DNA of 64,000 nt from Streptomyces typhae (GCF_009755605.1 NZ_WPNZ01000002.1:48184-112183), one strand, 5' to 3'. Positions 16,200 to 24,844 are shown, numbered from the stretch's first letter. Numbers and translations: made by a program. Notes: generated from the letters alone by a model not told the origin.

Positions 16200-17789
16200 T
16201 CAGGGATTTTCGGCGGCGCCGGAGGCCTCGGTGGAAGCCTCTGTGGCGTTCTCGGTGGCGGGCTCGGGCCGCCCCTGCCGCCGCTTGCGTACGAGCAGGA
16301 AGGCGACGGCGGCGGCGACCAGCAGCGCGGCGGCCGACCCGAGGACGATCGGCAGGGCCTTCGACGAGTCGGAGCCGGAGTCGGAGGAGGAGTCGGAGTC
16401 CGCCGAACCGTCGGAGCCCGCCGTGGAACCGGACTTGGCCCCGGCGGGGGACTCCTTCGCGCCGGGCGCGGCCGCGGAGCCGAGGTCGGGCAGGGCAGGC
16501 AGTTGGGCGTCGCCGTCGACGGCGACGGCCAGGGACACCGGGTCCATCGCGGTGCCCGGCGGGTAGAGCGAGCCGAACGCCTTGGAGCCGTCGGCGGTGA
16601 GCTTCGCGGGGGCCTCGGTGACGGCGATCAGGCCGTCCTTCGGCTTGAGGCCCGTCAGTTCCTTGTCGGTGAAGGTGACGAGCGGGGCCTTCTTCTTCGT
16701 GAAGCCCTTGCCCGCGACGTCGGCGTAGAGCGTGCCTTCGCCGTCCCGTACGGCGACGGCGACGCGGCTCAGTCCGATGTCCAGGCCGTGGCCGCCGGTG
16801 AAGCGGACGGCTCCGGCGAAGTCGGCGGAGAGCGTGTGCTTCTTCTCGTCGTACGTGCCCTCGCCCTTCGGGAAGCGGAACAGCGCGCCGCCGTCCTGGG
16901 CGCCGGACGTGAGCGTCCACTTGCCCTTGGCGATGGACCCGGAGACGTACTCGCGGAACGTGCGGCGCACGCCCCAGTCGACGGCGGCGTCCTCGATGCG
17001 CCCCGCGGTCTTCTCCTTGGGCGCGTTCCTGTCCTCGGCCGCGTCCTTGCCCCCGGCCCTGCCCTTGGGGCCGTCCTCGGCCTTGTCCTTCTTGCCGCCC
17101 GCGGACCCCGTCACCAGATCGGTCGACAGGCTCACCGGATCGAGCTGGGTGCCCGCCGTGTAGTACCCGGCGAAGGCCTTGGCGCCCTGTGCGGTGAGTG
17201 TCGTGGGGAGGGTGGTGAGGGCGATCGGCCCCGTGCCGCCCTTCATGTTGATGCCGGAGACGTTCAGCGTCGCGAGGGGCACCTGGGCGGTCGAGGTGAC
17301 CTTTCCGGTGCCCTTGTCCTTGCTGATCATGTCGGCGAAGAGGGTGCCGGAGCCGCCCGCGACCTCGACGGTGGGGCGGCTGATCGTCAGGTCGAGGGCG
17401 TAGGCGCCGCCCTTCTTGTGCCCGGTGAAGTGCACGCCGCCGCTGAAGGCCGCGGTGAAGGCGCCGGTGTCCGGGTCGTAGGAACCCTTGGCGGAGTGGA
17501 AGCGGAACTGGCTGCCGCCGACCGTGGCCGCGCCGCCCTGGAGGTTCCAACTGCCTTTGGCGATGGGCCCGGTGACATAGCTCTGGAAGGACGACTTGAT
17601 GCCCCAGTCGAGCCTGCCGCCGCTCACCGCCCGCTCCTGCGCGTAAGCCGCGGACGCCGGCAGCAGGGCTCCGGCGAGTCCGGCGACGACGACGGCCGCT
17701 CCGGTGCGGACGCGGGCACGGCGGCGCGCTGCCGGCCGACGCGACGAGGGCGGCGAGGACGGCGAAAGCGGCGAGGACGGCGAGGACAC
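16200..17789 (-). CDS. htaA: HtaA-domain haem-binding protein, membrane anchored
   Basis: A 529-residue protein: signal peptide (about 1-50, ending ASAAYA), HtaA domain 1 (about 55-215), a Lys/Asp-rich linker, HtaA domain 2 (about 260-420), a Ser/Asp-rich stalk, one transmembrane helix (ALPIVLGSAAALLVAAAVAF) and a cytoplasmic tail. There is no sortase motif, unlike its neighbour. By analogy with Corynebacterium it would take haem from the wall-bound HtaA and pass it to HmuT. GTG 17789 has GGAGG with 6-nt spacing. The iron box at 17814-17832 lies immediately upstream. Confidence 0.9.
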   Translation of the reverse strand: MSSPSSPLSPSSPPSSRRPAARRRARVRTGAAVVVAGLAGALLPASAAYAQERAVSGGRLDWGIKSSFQSYVTGPIAKGSWNLQGGAATVGGSQFRFHSAKGSYDPDTGAFTAAFSGGVHFTGHKKGGAYALDLTISRPTVEVAGGSGTLFADMISKDKGTGKVTSTAQVPLATLNVSGINMKGGTGPIALTTLPTTLTAQGAKAFAGYYTAGTQLDPVSLSTDLVTGSAGGKKDKAEDGPKGRAGGKDAAEDRNAPKEKTAGRIEDAAVDWGVRRTFREYVSGSIAKGKWTLTSGAQDGGALFRFPKGEGTYDEKKHTLSADFAGAVRFTGGHGLDIGLSRVAVAVRDGEGTLYADVAGKGFTKKKAPLVTFTDKELTGLKPKDGLIAVTEAPAKLTADGSKAFGSLYPPGTAMDPVSLAVAVDGDAQLPALPDLGSAAAPGAKESPAGAKSGSTAGSDGSADSDSSSDSGSDSSKALPIVLGSAAALLVAAAVAFLLVRKRRQGRPEPATENATEASTEASGAAENP

Positions 17790-17813
17790 AGCACCCCTCC
17801 AGGTCTAGATCGC

Positions 17814-17832
17814 TAAGGTAAGGCTAACCTAA
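17814..17832. promoter_or_regulatory. Iron box between htaA and hmuT
   Basis: TAAGGTAAGGCTAACCTAA is an 19-bp iron-box palindrome in the 91-bp divergent gap between htaA (start 17789, minus) and hmuT (start 17881, plus). One DmdR/IdeR site here could shut both transcripts off when iron is plentiful. Confidence 0.9.
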
Positions 17833-17880
17833 TCTAAGACCATTCCTACCGGGAACCCCACGACAGGACGGTGGACTCAG

Positions 17881-18888
17881 GTGCGCAAGCCGCGCTCACT
17901 CCGGACAGTCGGCGCTCTGGCGGCCGTACTCGCGCTCACCCTCGCCGGATGCGGAACGTCCGACGACGACGGTCCGGCGCGCGGCGGCCCCCGGGCGGAG
18001 GCGGCCGCCGACCGGGTGGAGCCCCTTCAGGCCGTGCCCGCGCCGAAGTTGCCCGTGACCGTGCGGTCCGCCGACGGCAAGCGGGTCACCGTCGCCGACA
18101 CCAGCAGGATCGTGCCGCTGACCGGCAGCCTGAACGAGATCGTCTTCACCCTCGGGCTCGGCGGGCGCGTCGTCGCGCGCGACATCACCGCGACCTTCCA
18201 GCAGGCCGCGAAACTGCCGGTGGTGACGCGCGCCCACGACGTCTCCGCGGAGAGCGTGCTGTCCCTGAAGCCGACGGTCGTGCTCGCGGACACCACGACG
18301 GGCCCCGCCGAGGCGATCGACCAGATCCGCGCGGCGGGCATCCCCCTCGTCGTCCTCGAACCGGCCAAGAGCCTCGCCGACGTGAGCCCCCGCATCGAGG
18401 CGGTGGCCGCCGCGCTCGGCGTCCCGAAGGCGGGCGCCGAGCTCACCTCCCGTACGCAGCAGCGGATTTCGAAGGTGCGCAAGTCCGTGCCCGCGGAGGC
18501 GAGGAAGCCGCGGGTGGCGTTCCTGTATCTGCGCGGGTCGGCCTCCGTGTATCTCCTCGGCGGGCGCGAGTCGGGTGCGGGTTCCCTGCTCGAAGCGGCG
18601 GGGGCGATCGACGCCGGCAAGGCGTCCGGCCTGAAGAAGGACTTCACGGCCATCACGAGCGAGGCCCTGGCCAAGGCGGCGCCGGACGCGATCCTGGTGA
18701 TGTCGAAGGGCCTCGACTCCGTGGGCGGTACGGACGGCCTTGTGAAGATCCCCGGCGTGGCCGAGACCCCCGCGGGCCTCGACCGCCGCGTCGTGTCCAT
18801 CGAGGACGGCGTCCTGCTCAACTACGGCCCTCGCACCGACCGGGTGCTCAAGTCCCTGGTGGACCAGCTCTACGAGGACGCGAAGTGA
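17881..18888 (+). CDS. hmuT: Haem ABC transporter substrate-binding lipoprotein
   Basis: A 335-residue lipoprotein with lipobox LAGC (Cys at about residue 24) and the class III periplasmic-binding fold used for haem, siderophores and cobalamin. RIVPLTGSLNEIVFTLGLGGRVV begins the first lobe; a long helix joins the lobes. VVTRAHDVSAE carries a His and LLNYGPRTD a Tyr at the places where HmuT haem ligands are expected; this assignment is by analogy. The start is GTG 17881, 49 bp after the iron box. It overlaps hmuU by 4 bp (GTGA). Confidence 0.93.
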   Translation: MRKPRSLRTVGALAAVLALTLAGCGTSDDDGPARGGPRAEAAADRVEPLQAVPAPKLPVTVRSADGKRVTVADTSRIVPLTGSLNEIVFTLGLGGRVVARDITATFQQAAKLPVVTRAHDVSAESVLSLKPTVVLADTTTGPAEAIDQIRAAGIPLVVLEPAKSLADVSPRIEAVAAALGVPKAGAELTSRTQQRISKVRKSVPAEARKPRVAFLYLRGSASVYLLGGRESGAGSLLEAAGAIDAGKASGLKKDFTAITSEALAKAAPDAILVMSKGLDSVGGTDGLVKIPGVAETPAGLDRRVVSIEDGVLLNYGPRTDRVLKSLVDQLYEDAK

Positions 18889-19982
18889 CCCTCGTCAGCA
18901 GACCGGTGACCAAGGCCCGGGAGACTGACGAGGCCGGGCAGGCACGCGGGACCCGCCGGGGTGCGCCGTACCTCCTCACCGTCGCCCTCGCCGCCGCCCT
19001 CGTCCTCCTCGCGCTGCTGTCCGCAGGGATCGGCGCGTACGACATCCCCCTCGGTGACGTGCTCGCCTCCGTGCGGCACCGCGTCGGGCTCGGCGGTCAC
19101 GCGCTCGACCGGGTCGGCGAGAGCGTGCTGTGGAACGTGCGGCTGCCGCGCGTGACGCTCGCCCTGCTCGTGGGCGCGTCCCTCGGCTGCGCGGGCGCGC
19201 TGATGCAGGGCGTGTTCGGCAATCCGCTGGCCGAGCCCGGCGTCATCGGGATCTCCTCGGGCGCGGCGGTCGGCGCGGTCGCCTCGATCGCCCTCGGCCT
19301 CACCTTCTTCGGCAACTGGACGGTGACGGTCTGCGCGTTCGTGGCGGGCCTCGCGACGGTCCTGCTCGTGTACGTCCTGTCCCGCGAGGGCGGCCGTACG
19401 GAGGTCGTGACGCTGATCCTCACGGGCATCGCGGTGAACGCCTTCGCGGGTGCCCTCATCGGCCTGTTCCTGTTCTTCGCGGACAACGCGCAGGTCACCC
19501 AGATCACGTTCTGGCAGCTCGGTTCGCTCGCGCAGGCGACCTGGCCGAAGGTGCTCGCGGTCCTGCCGTGCGCGACGGCCGGGCTGCTCGTCGCGCCGCT
19601 GTACGCGCGCAAGCTGGACCTCCTCGCCCTCGGGGAGCGGCCCGCACGCCATCTGGGCGTGGACGTGGAGCGGCTGCGGACGGTGCTCGTCCTCGTGGTG
19701 GCGCTCCTGACGGCGGCGGCCGTGGCCGTGGCCGGCATCATCACGTTCGTGGGTCTTCTCGTGCCGCACCTGCTGCGGATGGCCGCCGGTCCGGGCCACC
19801 GGTTCCTGGTGCCGGGCAGCGCGCTCGGCGGGGCCGTCGTCCTCGTCGGCGCCGACCTGGCGGCGCGCACCGTCGCGGCGCCCGCGGAGCTGCCGCTCGG
19901 CGTGCTCACCGCGCTCTTCGGCAGCCCGTTCTTCTTCTGGCTGCTGCGCAGGACCCGCCGCAGGCAGGGAGGTTGGGCATGA
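18885..19982 (+). CDS. hmuU: Haem ABC transporter permease (FecCD family)
   Basis: A 365-residue FecCD/BtuC-type permease with about ten membrane helices. VRLPRVTLALLVGASLGCAG (near residue 87) and GNPLAEPGVIGISSGAAVGA (near 110) are the family signatures, and GIITFVGLLVPHLLRM (near 287) is the ATPase-contact region. GTG 18885 overlaps the hmuT stop (GTGA), and its own stop overlaps hmuV (ATGA), so the three genes are one translationally coupled unit controlled by the iron box at 17814. Confidence 0.94.
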   Translation: MTLVSRPVTKARETDEAGQARGTRRGAPYLLTVALAAALVLLALLSAGIGAYDIPLGDVLASVRHRVGLGGHALDRVGESVLWNVRLPRVTLALLVGASLGCAGALMQGVFGNPLAEPGVIGISSGAAVGAVASIALGLTFFGNWTVTVCAFVAGLATVLLVYVLSREGGRTEVVTLILTGIAVNAFAGALIGLFLFFADNAQVTQITFWQLGSLAQATWPKVLAVLPCATAGLLVAPLYARKLDLLALGERPARHLGVDVERLRTVLVLVVALLTAAAVAVAGIITFVGLLVPHLLRMAAGPGHRFLVPGSALGGAVVLVGADLAARTVAAPAELPLGVLTALFGSPFFFWLLRRTRRRQGGWA

Positions 19983-20863
19983 TCGCGGCTCTGAGCCGGA
20001 GGATCCTCACGGGCCGCGACCGGGCGCTGCCCTCTCCCGCCGCGCCCGGCGATGTGCTCGCGGAGACGGCGGACCTGCGGGTGCTGCTCGGCGGCCGGGA
20101 GGTCCTGAAGGGCGTGACGGTGCGGGCCCGCGCGGGCGATGTGCTCGCCCTGGTGGGTCCCAACGGGGCCGGGAAGTCGACCCTGTTGGCCGCCCTGGCC
20201 GCCGACCTGCCCGCCGCGTCCGGCACGGTGCGCGTCTGCGGCAGGACCGCCGCGGACTGGGCGGCGCGCGATCTCGCCCTGCGCCGTGCGGTGCTGCCGC
20301 AGTCGGCCGTGCTGTCGTTCCCGTTCCCGGTCGAGGACGTCGTGCGGATGGGGCGTGCGCCGTGGGCCGGTACCCGCCGTGCCGACGACGACGACCGGAT
20401 CGTACGGGCCGCCATGGCGGCCACCGAGGTGGAGGCGTTCGCCGCGCGGCCCTTCTCGGCGCTCAGCGGCGGCGAGCGGGCCCGCGTCGCCCTGGCCCGG
20501 GTGCTCGCGCAGAGCGCCCCGCTGCTGCTGCTCGACGAGCCGACGGCGGCGCTCGACCTGCGCCACCAGGAGCTGGTCCTGCGCGTGTGCCGGGAGCGGG
20601 CCGCCGCCGGTGACGCGGTGGTGGTCGTCCTGCACGACCTGGGTCTCGCGGCGGCGTACGCGGACCGCGTGGTGGTCCTGGACGGCGGCACGGTCGCCGC
20701 CGACGGCGCTCCCGTCGACGTGTTCGACGAGCGGCTCCTCTCGGACGTCTACCGGCAGCCCGTCGAGGTCCTCCCCCATCCGCGGACGGGCACGCTCCTC
20801 GTCACGCCCCGGCGGGCGCCCGCACCCGGCGGCCCGACGAAAGGGGACACGGCGGGCGGTTGA
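19979..20863 (+). CDS. hmuV: Haem ABC transporter ATP-binding protein
   Basis: A 294-residue ATPase of the haem importer. Walker A GPNGAGKS is near residue 60, the Q-loop near LPQSAVLSFPFPVEDVVRMG, the signature ALSGGERARVALAR near residue 160 and Walker B LLLLDEPTAALD near residue 181; VLHDLGLAAAYADR carries the H-loop His. SFPFPVEDVVRMGR is typical of HmuV. ATG 19979 overlaps the hmuU stop. A Pro/Gly tail of about 20 residues follows the domain. Confidence 0.94.
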   Translation: MIAALSRRILTGRDRALPSPAAPGDVLAETADLRVLLGGREVLKGVTVRARAGDVLALVGPNGAGKSTLLAALAADLPAASGTVRVCGRTAADWAARDLALRRAVLPQSAVLSFPFPVEDVVRMGRAPWAGTRRADDDDRIVRAAMAATEVEAFAARPFSALSGGERARVALARVLAQSAPLLLLDEPTAALDLRHQELVLRVCRERAAAGDAVVVVLHDLGLAAAYADRVVVLDGGTVAADGAPVDVFDERLLSDVYRQPVEVLPHPRTGTLLVTPRRAPAPGGPTKGDTAGG

Positions 20864-20954
20864 GGACGTTGGGCGCACTGCCCCATCCCGGCGTCGGGGC
20901 GCCCGCCGGCCCCGATAGGGTTCGGGCCCGGGAAGGGGTAGGTGAAGGTATCCG

Positions 20955-21929
20955 ATGAGCAGGGTTCGCAGGCTCGGCAGGCCGGTCTCGTACGCGGCGG
21001 CGGTGGCGGTCCTCTCGCTGGCGGCGAGCGGGTGCGTGACGGTGCACGGCGAGCGGGAGGTCGTGCGCACGGCGACCCGGCCGGAGGCCGCCCGCGCGCT
21101 GAAGGACTTCCTCACCGCCTACAACAAGGCGGACAAGGCGTACGACCCGGCCCTGAACGCGTCCCGGGTCACCGGTCCGCTCGGCGCCATCAACCAGGCG
21201 GGTCTCAAGGCGCGGCACGCCCAGAACCCGGACGGCAACTCCCACCACGTACCCCTGGAACTGACGGACGTGTCGTACGCCATCCCGAAGAAGGCGGGCT
21301 GGCCGCGCTGGTTCGTCGCCGACGCGCTCGCCAACCGCAAGCCGGACGACTACCGCTGGCTGATCGTCTTCACCCGCGCCGACGCGGACGCGCAGTGGGA
21401 GGCGACCTATCTGAACCTGGTGCGGCCCGACCGGCTGCCGGAGCTGCGGAAGGACGGGGACGGCCATGTGGAGCCCGTCGCGGTGGACCGGGGCGGCCTC
21501 GCGATGGCGCCGCGGCGGCTGGGCTCCGCGTACACGGACTATCTGAAGTCCGGCGGCGACGCCTTCGCGCCGGGGCCGCACACCTCGCAGTGGAAGGCGG
21601 CCCGCGACCGCAGCGGGAAGCGGCTCGGTCTCGCCGTGCAGTACATCGACCAGCCGCGGAACGAGGGCTCGTTCGCCCCCGTGGGCCTGCGCACGAAGGA
21701 CGGCGGCGCGCTGGTGTTCTTCAGCACGCACCACTACGAGAAGCAGACCGCGTCCAAGGGCCTGAACGTCACCGTGCAGCCGGACGTGAAGCCCCTCATG
21801 CGGGGCGAGGCCAAGCAGTCCATCACCTTGGAACGCGTCTCGAACCAGGTCGCCCTGGACCCCGAGGGCACGGGCGAGGTGTCCGTCCTGAGCCGGATGC
21901 AGGGCCTGGTGGGCGCGAAGGGCGAGTAG
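20955..21929 (+). CDS. Putative lipoprotein, conserved in Streptomyces, unknown function
   Basis: A 324-residue protein with a lipoprotein signal (basic start, hydrophobic stretch, lipobox LAASGC, Cys at about residue 27). The mature part is soluble and hydrophilic and shows paired similar regions: YRWLIVFTRADADAQWEATYLNLV and later GALVFFSTHHYEKQT, suggesting two related alpha/beta (NTF2-like or DUF8094-like) halves. GAAGG precedes ATG 20955. It lies 91 bp after hmuV on the same strand, but no role in haem uptake is evident. Confidence 0.8.
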   Translation: MSRVRRLGRPVSYAAAVAVLSLAASGCVTVHGEREVVRTATRPEAARALKDFLTAYNKADKAYDPALNASRVTGPLGAINQAGLKARHAQNPDGNSHHVPLELTDVSYAIPKKAGWPRWFVADALANRKPDDYRWLIVFTRADADAQWEATYLNLVRPDRLPELRKDGDGHVEPVAVDRGGLAMAPRRLGSAYTDYLKSGGDAFAPGPHTSQWKAARDRSGKRLGLAVQYIDQPRNEGSFAPVGLRTKDGGALVFFSTHHYEKQTASKGLNVTVQPDVKPLMRGEAKQSITLERVSNQVALDPEGTGEVSVLSRMQGLVGAKGE

Positions 21930-21941
21930 ACCCGGCGGTCG

Positions 21942-22700
21942 TCAGCCGCGCTGGGGCCAGGCCGTGCCGGCCGTCGCGTCGTCGCGGGGCTCGCCCGCGT
22001 ATCGCGCGCACTCGTCGGTGAGGGTCTCCAGGAGGGTGAGCGGGTCGGGCAGCGGGTGCTCCGGGCCACGGACCCAGCGCACGCCGAGGTCGCCCGGGAG
22101 CCGGGCGGGCGGCACGAGGACGTACGAACCGCGGCAGTGCCAGCGCAGGCCGGGATGCTCGTCCATGGTCTCCGGATGGCAGTCCAGCTCGCACGGCCAC
22201 CACTCGTCCTCGTCCTCGGGGGTGCCGCGGGTCGCCGTGAAGAACAGCATCCGGCCCTGGTCGTGCGCGCCCTCGGACTCCGCGACGGGCCCCACGTCCA
22301 CACCGGCGTCGAGCAGCCGCGCCAGGGCGGCGCGCCCGGCGTCCAGGGGCACGTCGAGGACGTCGTGCACCATGCCGGTCGCGGTGATGAAGTTGGCCCC
22401 CGGCTGATGGCGGGCCCAGCGCTCGATCTGCCCGCGGTCGGTCGTGGACTGCGTCTGCCAGGCGAAGGACACCGGGTGCCGGGCGGGCGTGGGACAGCCG
22501 ATGCGGTCGCACGAACACCGGTAGCCGGCGGGATACGCGGCCGGGGCGATCGGCAGCCCCGCGGCTGCGACGGCGAGCAGCAGCCCCTCCCGGCTCTCGG
22601 CGGCGGCCGCGCTGCCGCTGTCCGCGGTGCGCCCGCGCCGACGAAGCCACTGGGAGATCCTGCTCTGCGCGCCGGACGACCGGCCGAACTCCTCGCCCAT
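21942..22700 (-). CDS. Bifunctional DNA primase/polymerase-like (Prim-Pol) protein
   Basis: A 252-residue protein. The Cys-rich N-terminal signature YRCSCDRIGCPTPARHP near residue 57 is followed by FAWQTQSTTDRGQIERWARHQPGANFITATG. This is the pattern of the actinobacterial chromosomal family annotated as bifunctional DNA primase/polymerase, N-terminal domain. The family derives from replicative prim-pols, but the cellular role in Streptomyces is not established and catalysis cannot be judged here. ATG 22700 has GAGG/GGGG upstream. It converges with the lipoprotein gene (12-bp gap). Confidence 0.75.
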   Translation of the reverse strand: MGEEFGRSSGAQSRISQWLRRRGRTADSGSAAAAESREGLLLAVAAAGLPIAPAAYPAGYRCSCDRIGCPTPARHPVSFAWQTQSTTDRGQIERWARHQPGANFITATGMVHDVLDVPLDAGRAALARLLDAGVDVGPVAESEGAHDQGRMLFFTATRGTPEDEDEWWPCELDCHPETMDEHPGLRWHCRGSYVLVPPARLPGDLGVRWVRGPEHPLPDPLTLLETLTDECARYAGEPRDDATAGTAWPQRG

Positions 22701-22870
22701 CTATCCCCTCACCTCGCCATTGTGCGGAACAGCATGACCTATGGTCCCACCATCCTGCTCTCCGGGTGGCCGTAGTCCACATCCGGGGTAGCTGGGGCGA
22801 TGCCAGCCGCTGGGTGACATAGCGCGTCATTTCACGCTGCGCGTCGAATCGCCCACCTACGGTGTTGGCC

Positions 22871-23701
22871 ATGGTGACTAGGACTGTGCTGACCGGCCTC
22901 ACCGCCCTGGCGCTCACCGGCCCTGCGGGCTTCCTGGCTCCGCTGGAGTGGGGCGGCGGCCCGCTGACCGTCGACGCGCTGCCGCCGCTCGTCTACACCG
23001 CGCACCGCGGCGGCGCCCTGGAAGTGCCGGAGAACAGCATGTCCGGCCTGATGACCGCGTTCGAGCGGGGCACCGCGCAGGTCATCGACGCGGACACCCG
23101 GATGCTGCGCGACGGCACGCTCGTGGTGATGCACGACGAGACCCTGGACCGCACGACCTACGCGAGGGGGCCGGTGCGCGGGCTCAGCCGCAAGGAGTGG
23201 CAGCAGGTGCGGCTGCGCCCGCCCGCGGGGGTGCCGGGCCGCTGGCGCGCGGAGCGGCCGCCGACGGTCGAGGAGGTGCTCGACCGCTTCGGGGGCCGGG
23301 TCGTGCTGATGCTTGAGGCCAAGGACGCGCAGAGCCTGGCCCGGCTCTCCGCGATGATCCACGCCCGCGGTCTCGCCCGGTCGGTGTTCGTGAACACGAA
23401 CAGACCGTGGGTGGCCCGCAGGGCCCACGACCTGGGCCTCCTCGCGCAGTTGTGGCGTTCGCGGGGCCAGTTGCGCACCGACCGCCCGGAGCGCTGGGCG
23501 TCCTTCGTCGACGTCCTCGACGTGGACTACAAGGCACGTGACAGGGATCTCCTGCGCGCGGTCAACTCCGGGGTCCCCCGGGTGTGGGCGCACACGGTGA
23601 CCACGCCGCGCCAGCGGGACCGGGTGCTGCGGCTCGGCTGCAACGGCGTGATCACGGACGCGCCCGGCCTGCTGTCGCGGACGCCGGTCAGCGGGGCGTG
23701 A
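22871..23701 (+). CDS. Glycerophosphodiester phosphodiesterase family protein, exported
   Basis: A 276-residue GDPD-fold enzyme with an N-terminal signal sequence (LTGLTALALTGPAGFLAP). Catalytic features: AHRGG near residue 45 (first catalytic His), ENSMSG, DADTRMLRDGTLVVMHDETLDRTT (metal-binding Asp and second His near residue 85), and LEAKDA later. It would hydrolyse glycerophosphodiesters to glycerol-3-phosphate outside the membrane. ATG 22871 follows TACGGT (22858-22863) by exactly 7 nt with no Shine-Dalgarno, supporting this start over GTG 22862. Its 3' end overlaps the convergent TetR gene by 14 bp. Confidence 0.88.
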   Translation: MVTRTVLTGLTALALTGPAGFLAPLEWGGGPLTVDALPPLVYTAHRGGALEVPENSMSGLMTAFERGTAQVIDADTRMLRDGTLVVMHDETLDRTTYARGPVRGLSRKEWQQVRLRPPAGVPGRWRAERPPTVEEVLDRFGGRVVLMLEAKDAQSLARLSAMIHARGLARSVFVNTNRPWVARRAHDLGLLAQLWRSRGQLRTDRPERWASFVDVLDVDYKARDRDLLRAVNSGVPRVWAHTVTTPRQRDRVLRLGCNGVITDAPGLLSRTPVSGA

Positions 23702-24320
23702 TGCCGTACAGGGCGTACTCGACGAGGGTGTCGGCGTACGCGTGGGTGAGCGTCCCGGTGCGCTGCATCCAGCGCTGGGCGAGCGGTCCGGTCCACAGTT
23801 CGAGGGCGATGCGCGGGTCGATGTGGGCGGCGACCTCGCCGCGCTCCTGGCTCGCGCGCAGCCGCTGCACATAGAGCTGGAGCTGCGGTTCGAGCAGCTT
23901 CTCGAGGAATTCGGCGCCCAGCTCGGCGTTGACGACGCCCTCGGCGGCCAGGGCGCGGGCGGGGGCGTCGAACTTGGGGTCGGTCATCTCGTCGACGGTG
24001 GCGCGCAGCACGAACTTGAGGTCCGCTTCGAGGTCCCCGGTGTCCGGGATGTCGGTGGCGGGCTCGTCGAGGCCCGCCTGCTCGCTGAGCTGGGCGTTGG
24101 CCTGGTCGGCGAGGTCGAGGAAGGCGTCGAGCAGGACGGCGCTCTTGGAGGGCCACCAGCGGTAGATGGTCTGCTTGCCGACACCGGCGCGGGCGGCGAT
24201 CGCCTCGATGGTCATCTTGCCGTAGCCGACCTCGCCGACCAGGGCGAGAGCGGCGTCGTAGATCGCGCGGCGCGAACGCTCGCTGCGGCGGGTGGAGTCA
24301 GGGGCGGTTTTCTGAGCCAT
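23688..24320 (-). CDS. TetR-family transcriptional repressor
   Basis: A 210-residue repressor. The N-terminal HTH is clear: MTIEAIAARAGVGKQTIYRW near residues 36-55, followed by WPSKSAVLLDAF. The C-terminal ligand domain is variable. -10 TACATT (24333-24328) lies exactly 7 nt before ATG 24320, so the mRNA is probably leaderless. Operator copy 1 (24344-24358) covers the -10/-35 interval, which predicts autorepression. Two more copies lie toward the divergent DUF6243-type gene, its likely target. The effector is unknown. Confidence 0.92.
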   Translation of the reverse strand: MAQKTAPDSTRRSERSRRAIYDAALALVGEVGYGKMTIEAIAARAGVGKQTIYRWWPSKSAVLLDAFLDLADQANAQLSEQAGLDEPATDIPDTGDLEADLKFVLRATVDEMTDPKFDAPARALAAEGVVNAELGAEFLEKLLEPQLQLYVQRLRASQERGEVAAHIDPRIALELWTGPLAQRWMQRTGTLTHAYADTLVEYALYGITPR

Positions 24321-24343
24321 GCAGTCGAATGTAGCAGCGAAAC

Positions 24344-24452
24344 GAGACGCAACGTCTCACCACGCACCTACCTCCGCCCACGGCCCCCGTAAACCGCTGG
24401 ACAAGACGCAGCGTCTCGCTTAAAGTCGACAGCAAGCGAGACGAGACGTCTC
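24344..24452. promoter_or_regulatory. Three TetR operators, GAGACG-N3-CGTCTC
   Basis: The palindrome occurs at 24344-24358 (GAGACGcaaCGTCTC), 24403-24417 (aAGACGcagCGTCTC) and 24438-24452 (GAGACGagaCGTCTC). The first lies in the promoter of the TetR gene. The third sits immediately upstream of a -10-like TATGTT (24456-24461) for the divergent small gene. All three fill a 165-bp divergent gap, which points to cooperative control of both genes by the adjacent TetR protein. Confidence 0.85.
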
Positions 24453-24485
24453 GCCTATGTTGACGAAGGCACCAGGAGGTACGAC

Positions 24486-24716
24486 ATGTCGCGAGGCGGA
24501 TCCGGAATGCTCGGCGTCGGCGGTACGCGCAGCAATCTCTCCCGCAAGGCCCTGCGCGGCGGACGCGGCTCCGGCCGGGTCGGCGGCGGCCTCAGCCCGC
24601 AGGAGCAGAAGCGGGAACTGCTGCGCAAGCTCCAGGAGGGCCGGGGCGACCCGGAGAACCGGGAGGACGGGGCACCGGACAGCGGCGAGGACGGAGCACC
24701 GAACAGCGACTCATGA
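24486..24716 (+). CDS. Small DUF6243-type protein
   Basis: A 76-residue, very Gly/Arg-rich cytosolic protein. The N-terminus (SRGGSGMLGVGGTRSNLSR) and a helical QEQKRELLRKLQE segment match my recollection of the Streptomyces DUF6243 family, whose function is unknown. The tail is acidic with a duplicated EDGAP. GGAGG with about 7-nt spacing supports ATG 24486. Three copies of the adjacent TetR operator lie upstream, so it is probably induced when that repressor binds its ligand. Confidence 0.8.
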   Translation: MSRGGSGMLGVGGTRSNLSRKALRGGRGSGRVGGGLSPQEQKRELLRKLQEGRGDPENREDGAPDSGEDGAPNSDS

Positions 24717-24784
24717 GGCCGGAACATCCGGTTCATGGGCAAATATCGCCCCACGGCTCCGTACGAACGGCTCAGATCACTGCG

Positions 24785-24844
24785 CGAAGGCTCCTCAGAC
24801 CGCACCATGGCAGCAACAGCCCCTGCGGTCGTGAGGAGCCTTCG
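24785..24844 (+). promoter_or_regulatory. Long hairpin sequestering the ddaH ribosome binding site
   Basis: The sequence 24785-24804 pairs with 24824-24844 in a 20-bp stem with a single bulged G (24831) and a 19-nt loop. The 3' arm contains the ddaH Shine-Dalgarno GAGGAG (24833-24838) and ends at the base directly before the TTG start (24845). Folded, the mRNA would hide the ribosome binding site. This is the layout of a cis-acting translational switch; the trigger is unknown. It could instead be a DNA palindrome bound by a regulator. Confidence 0.7.
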
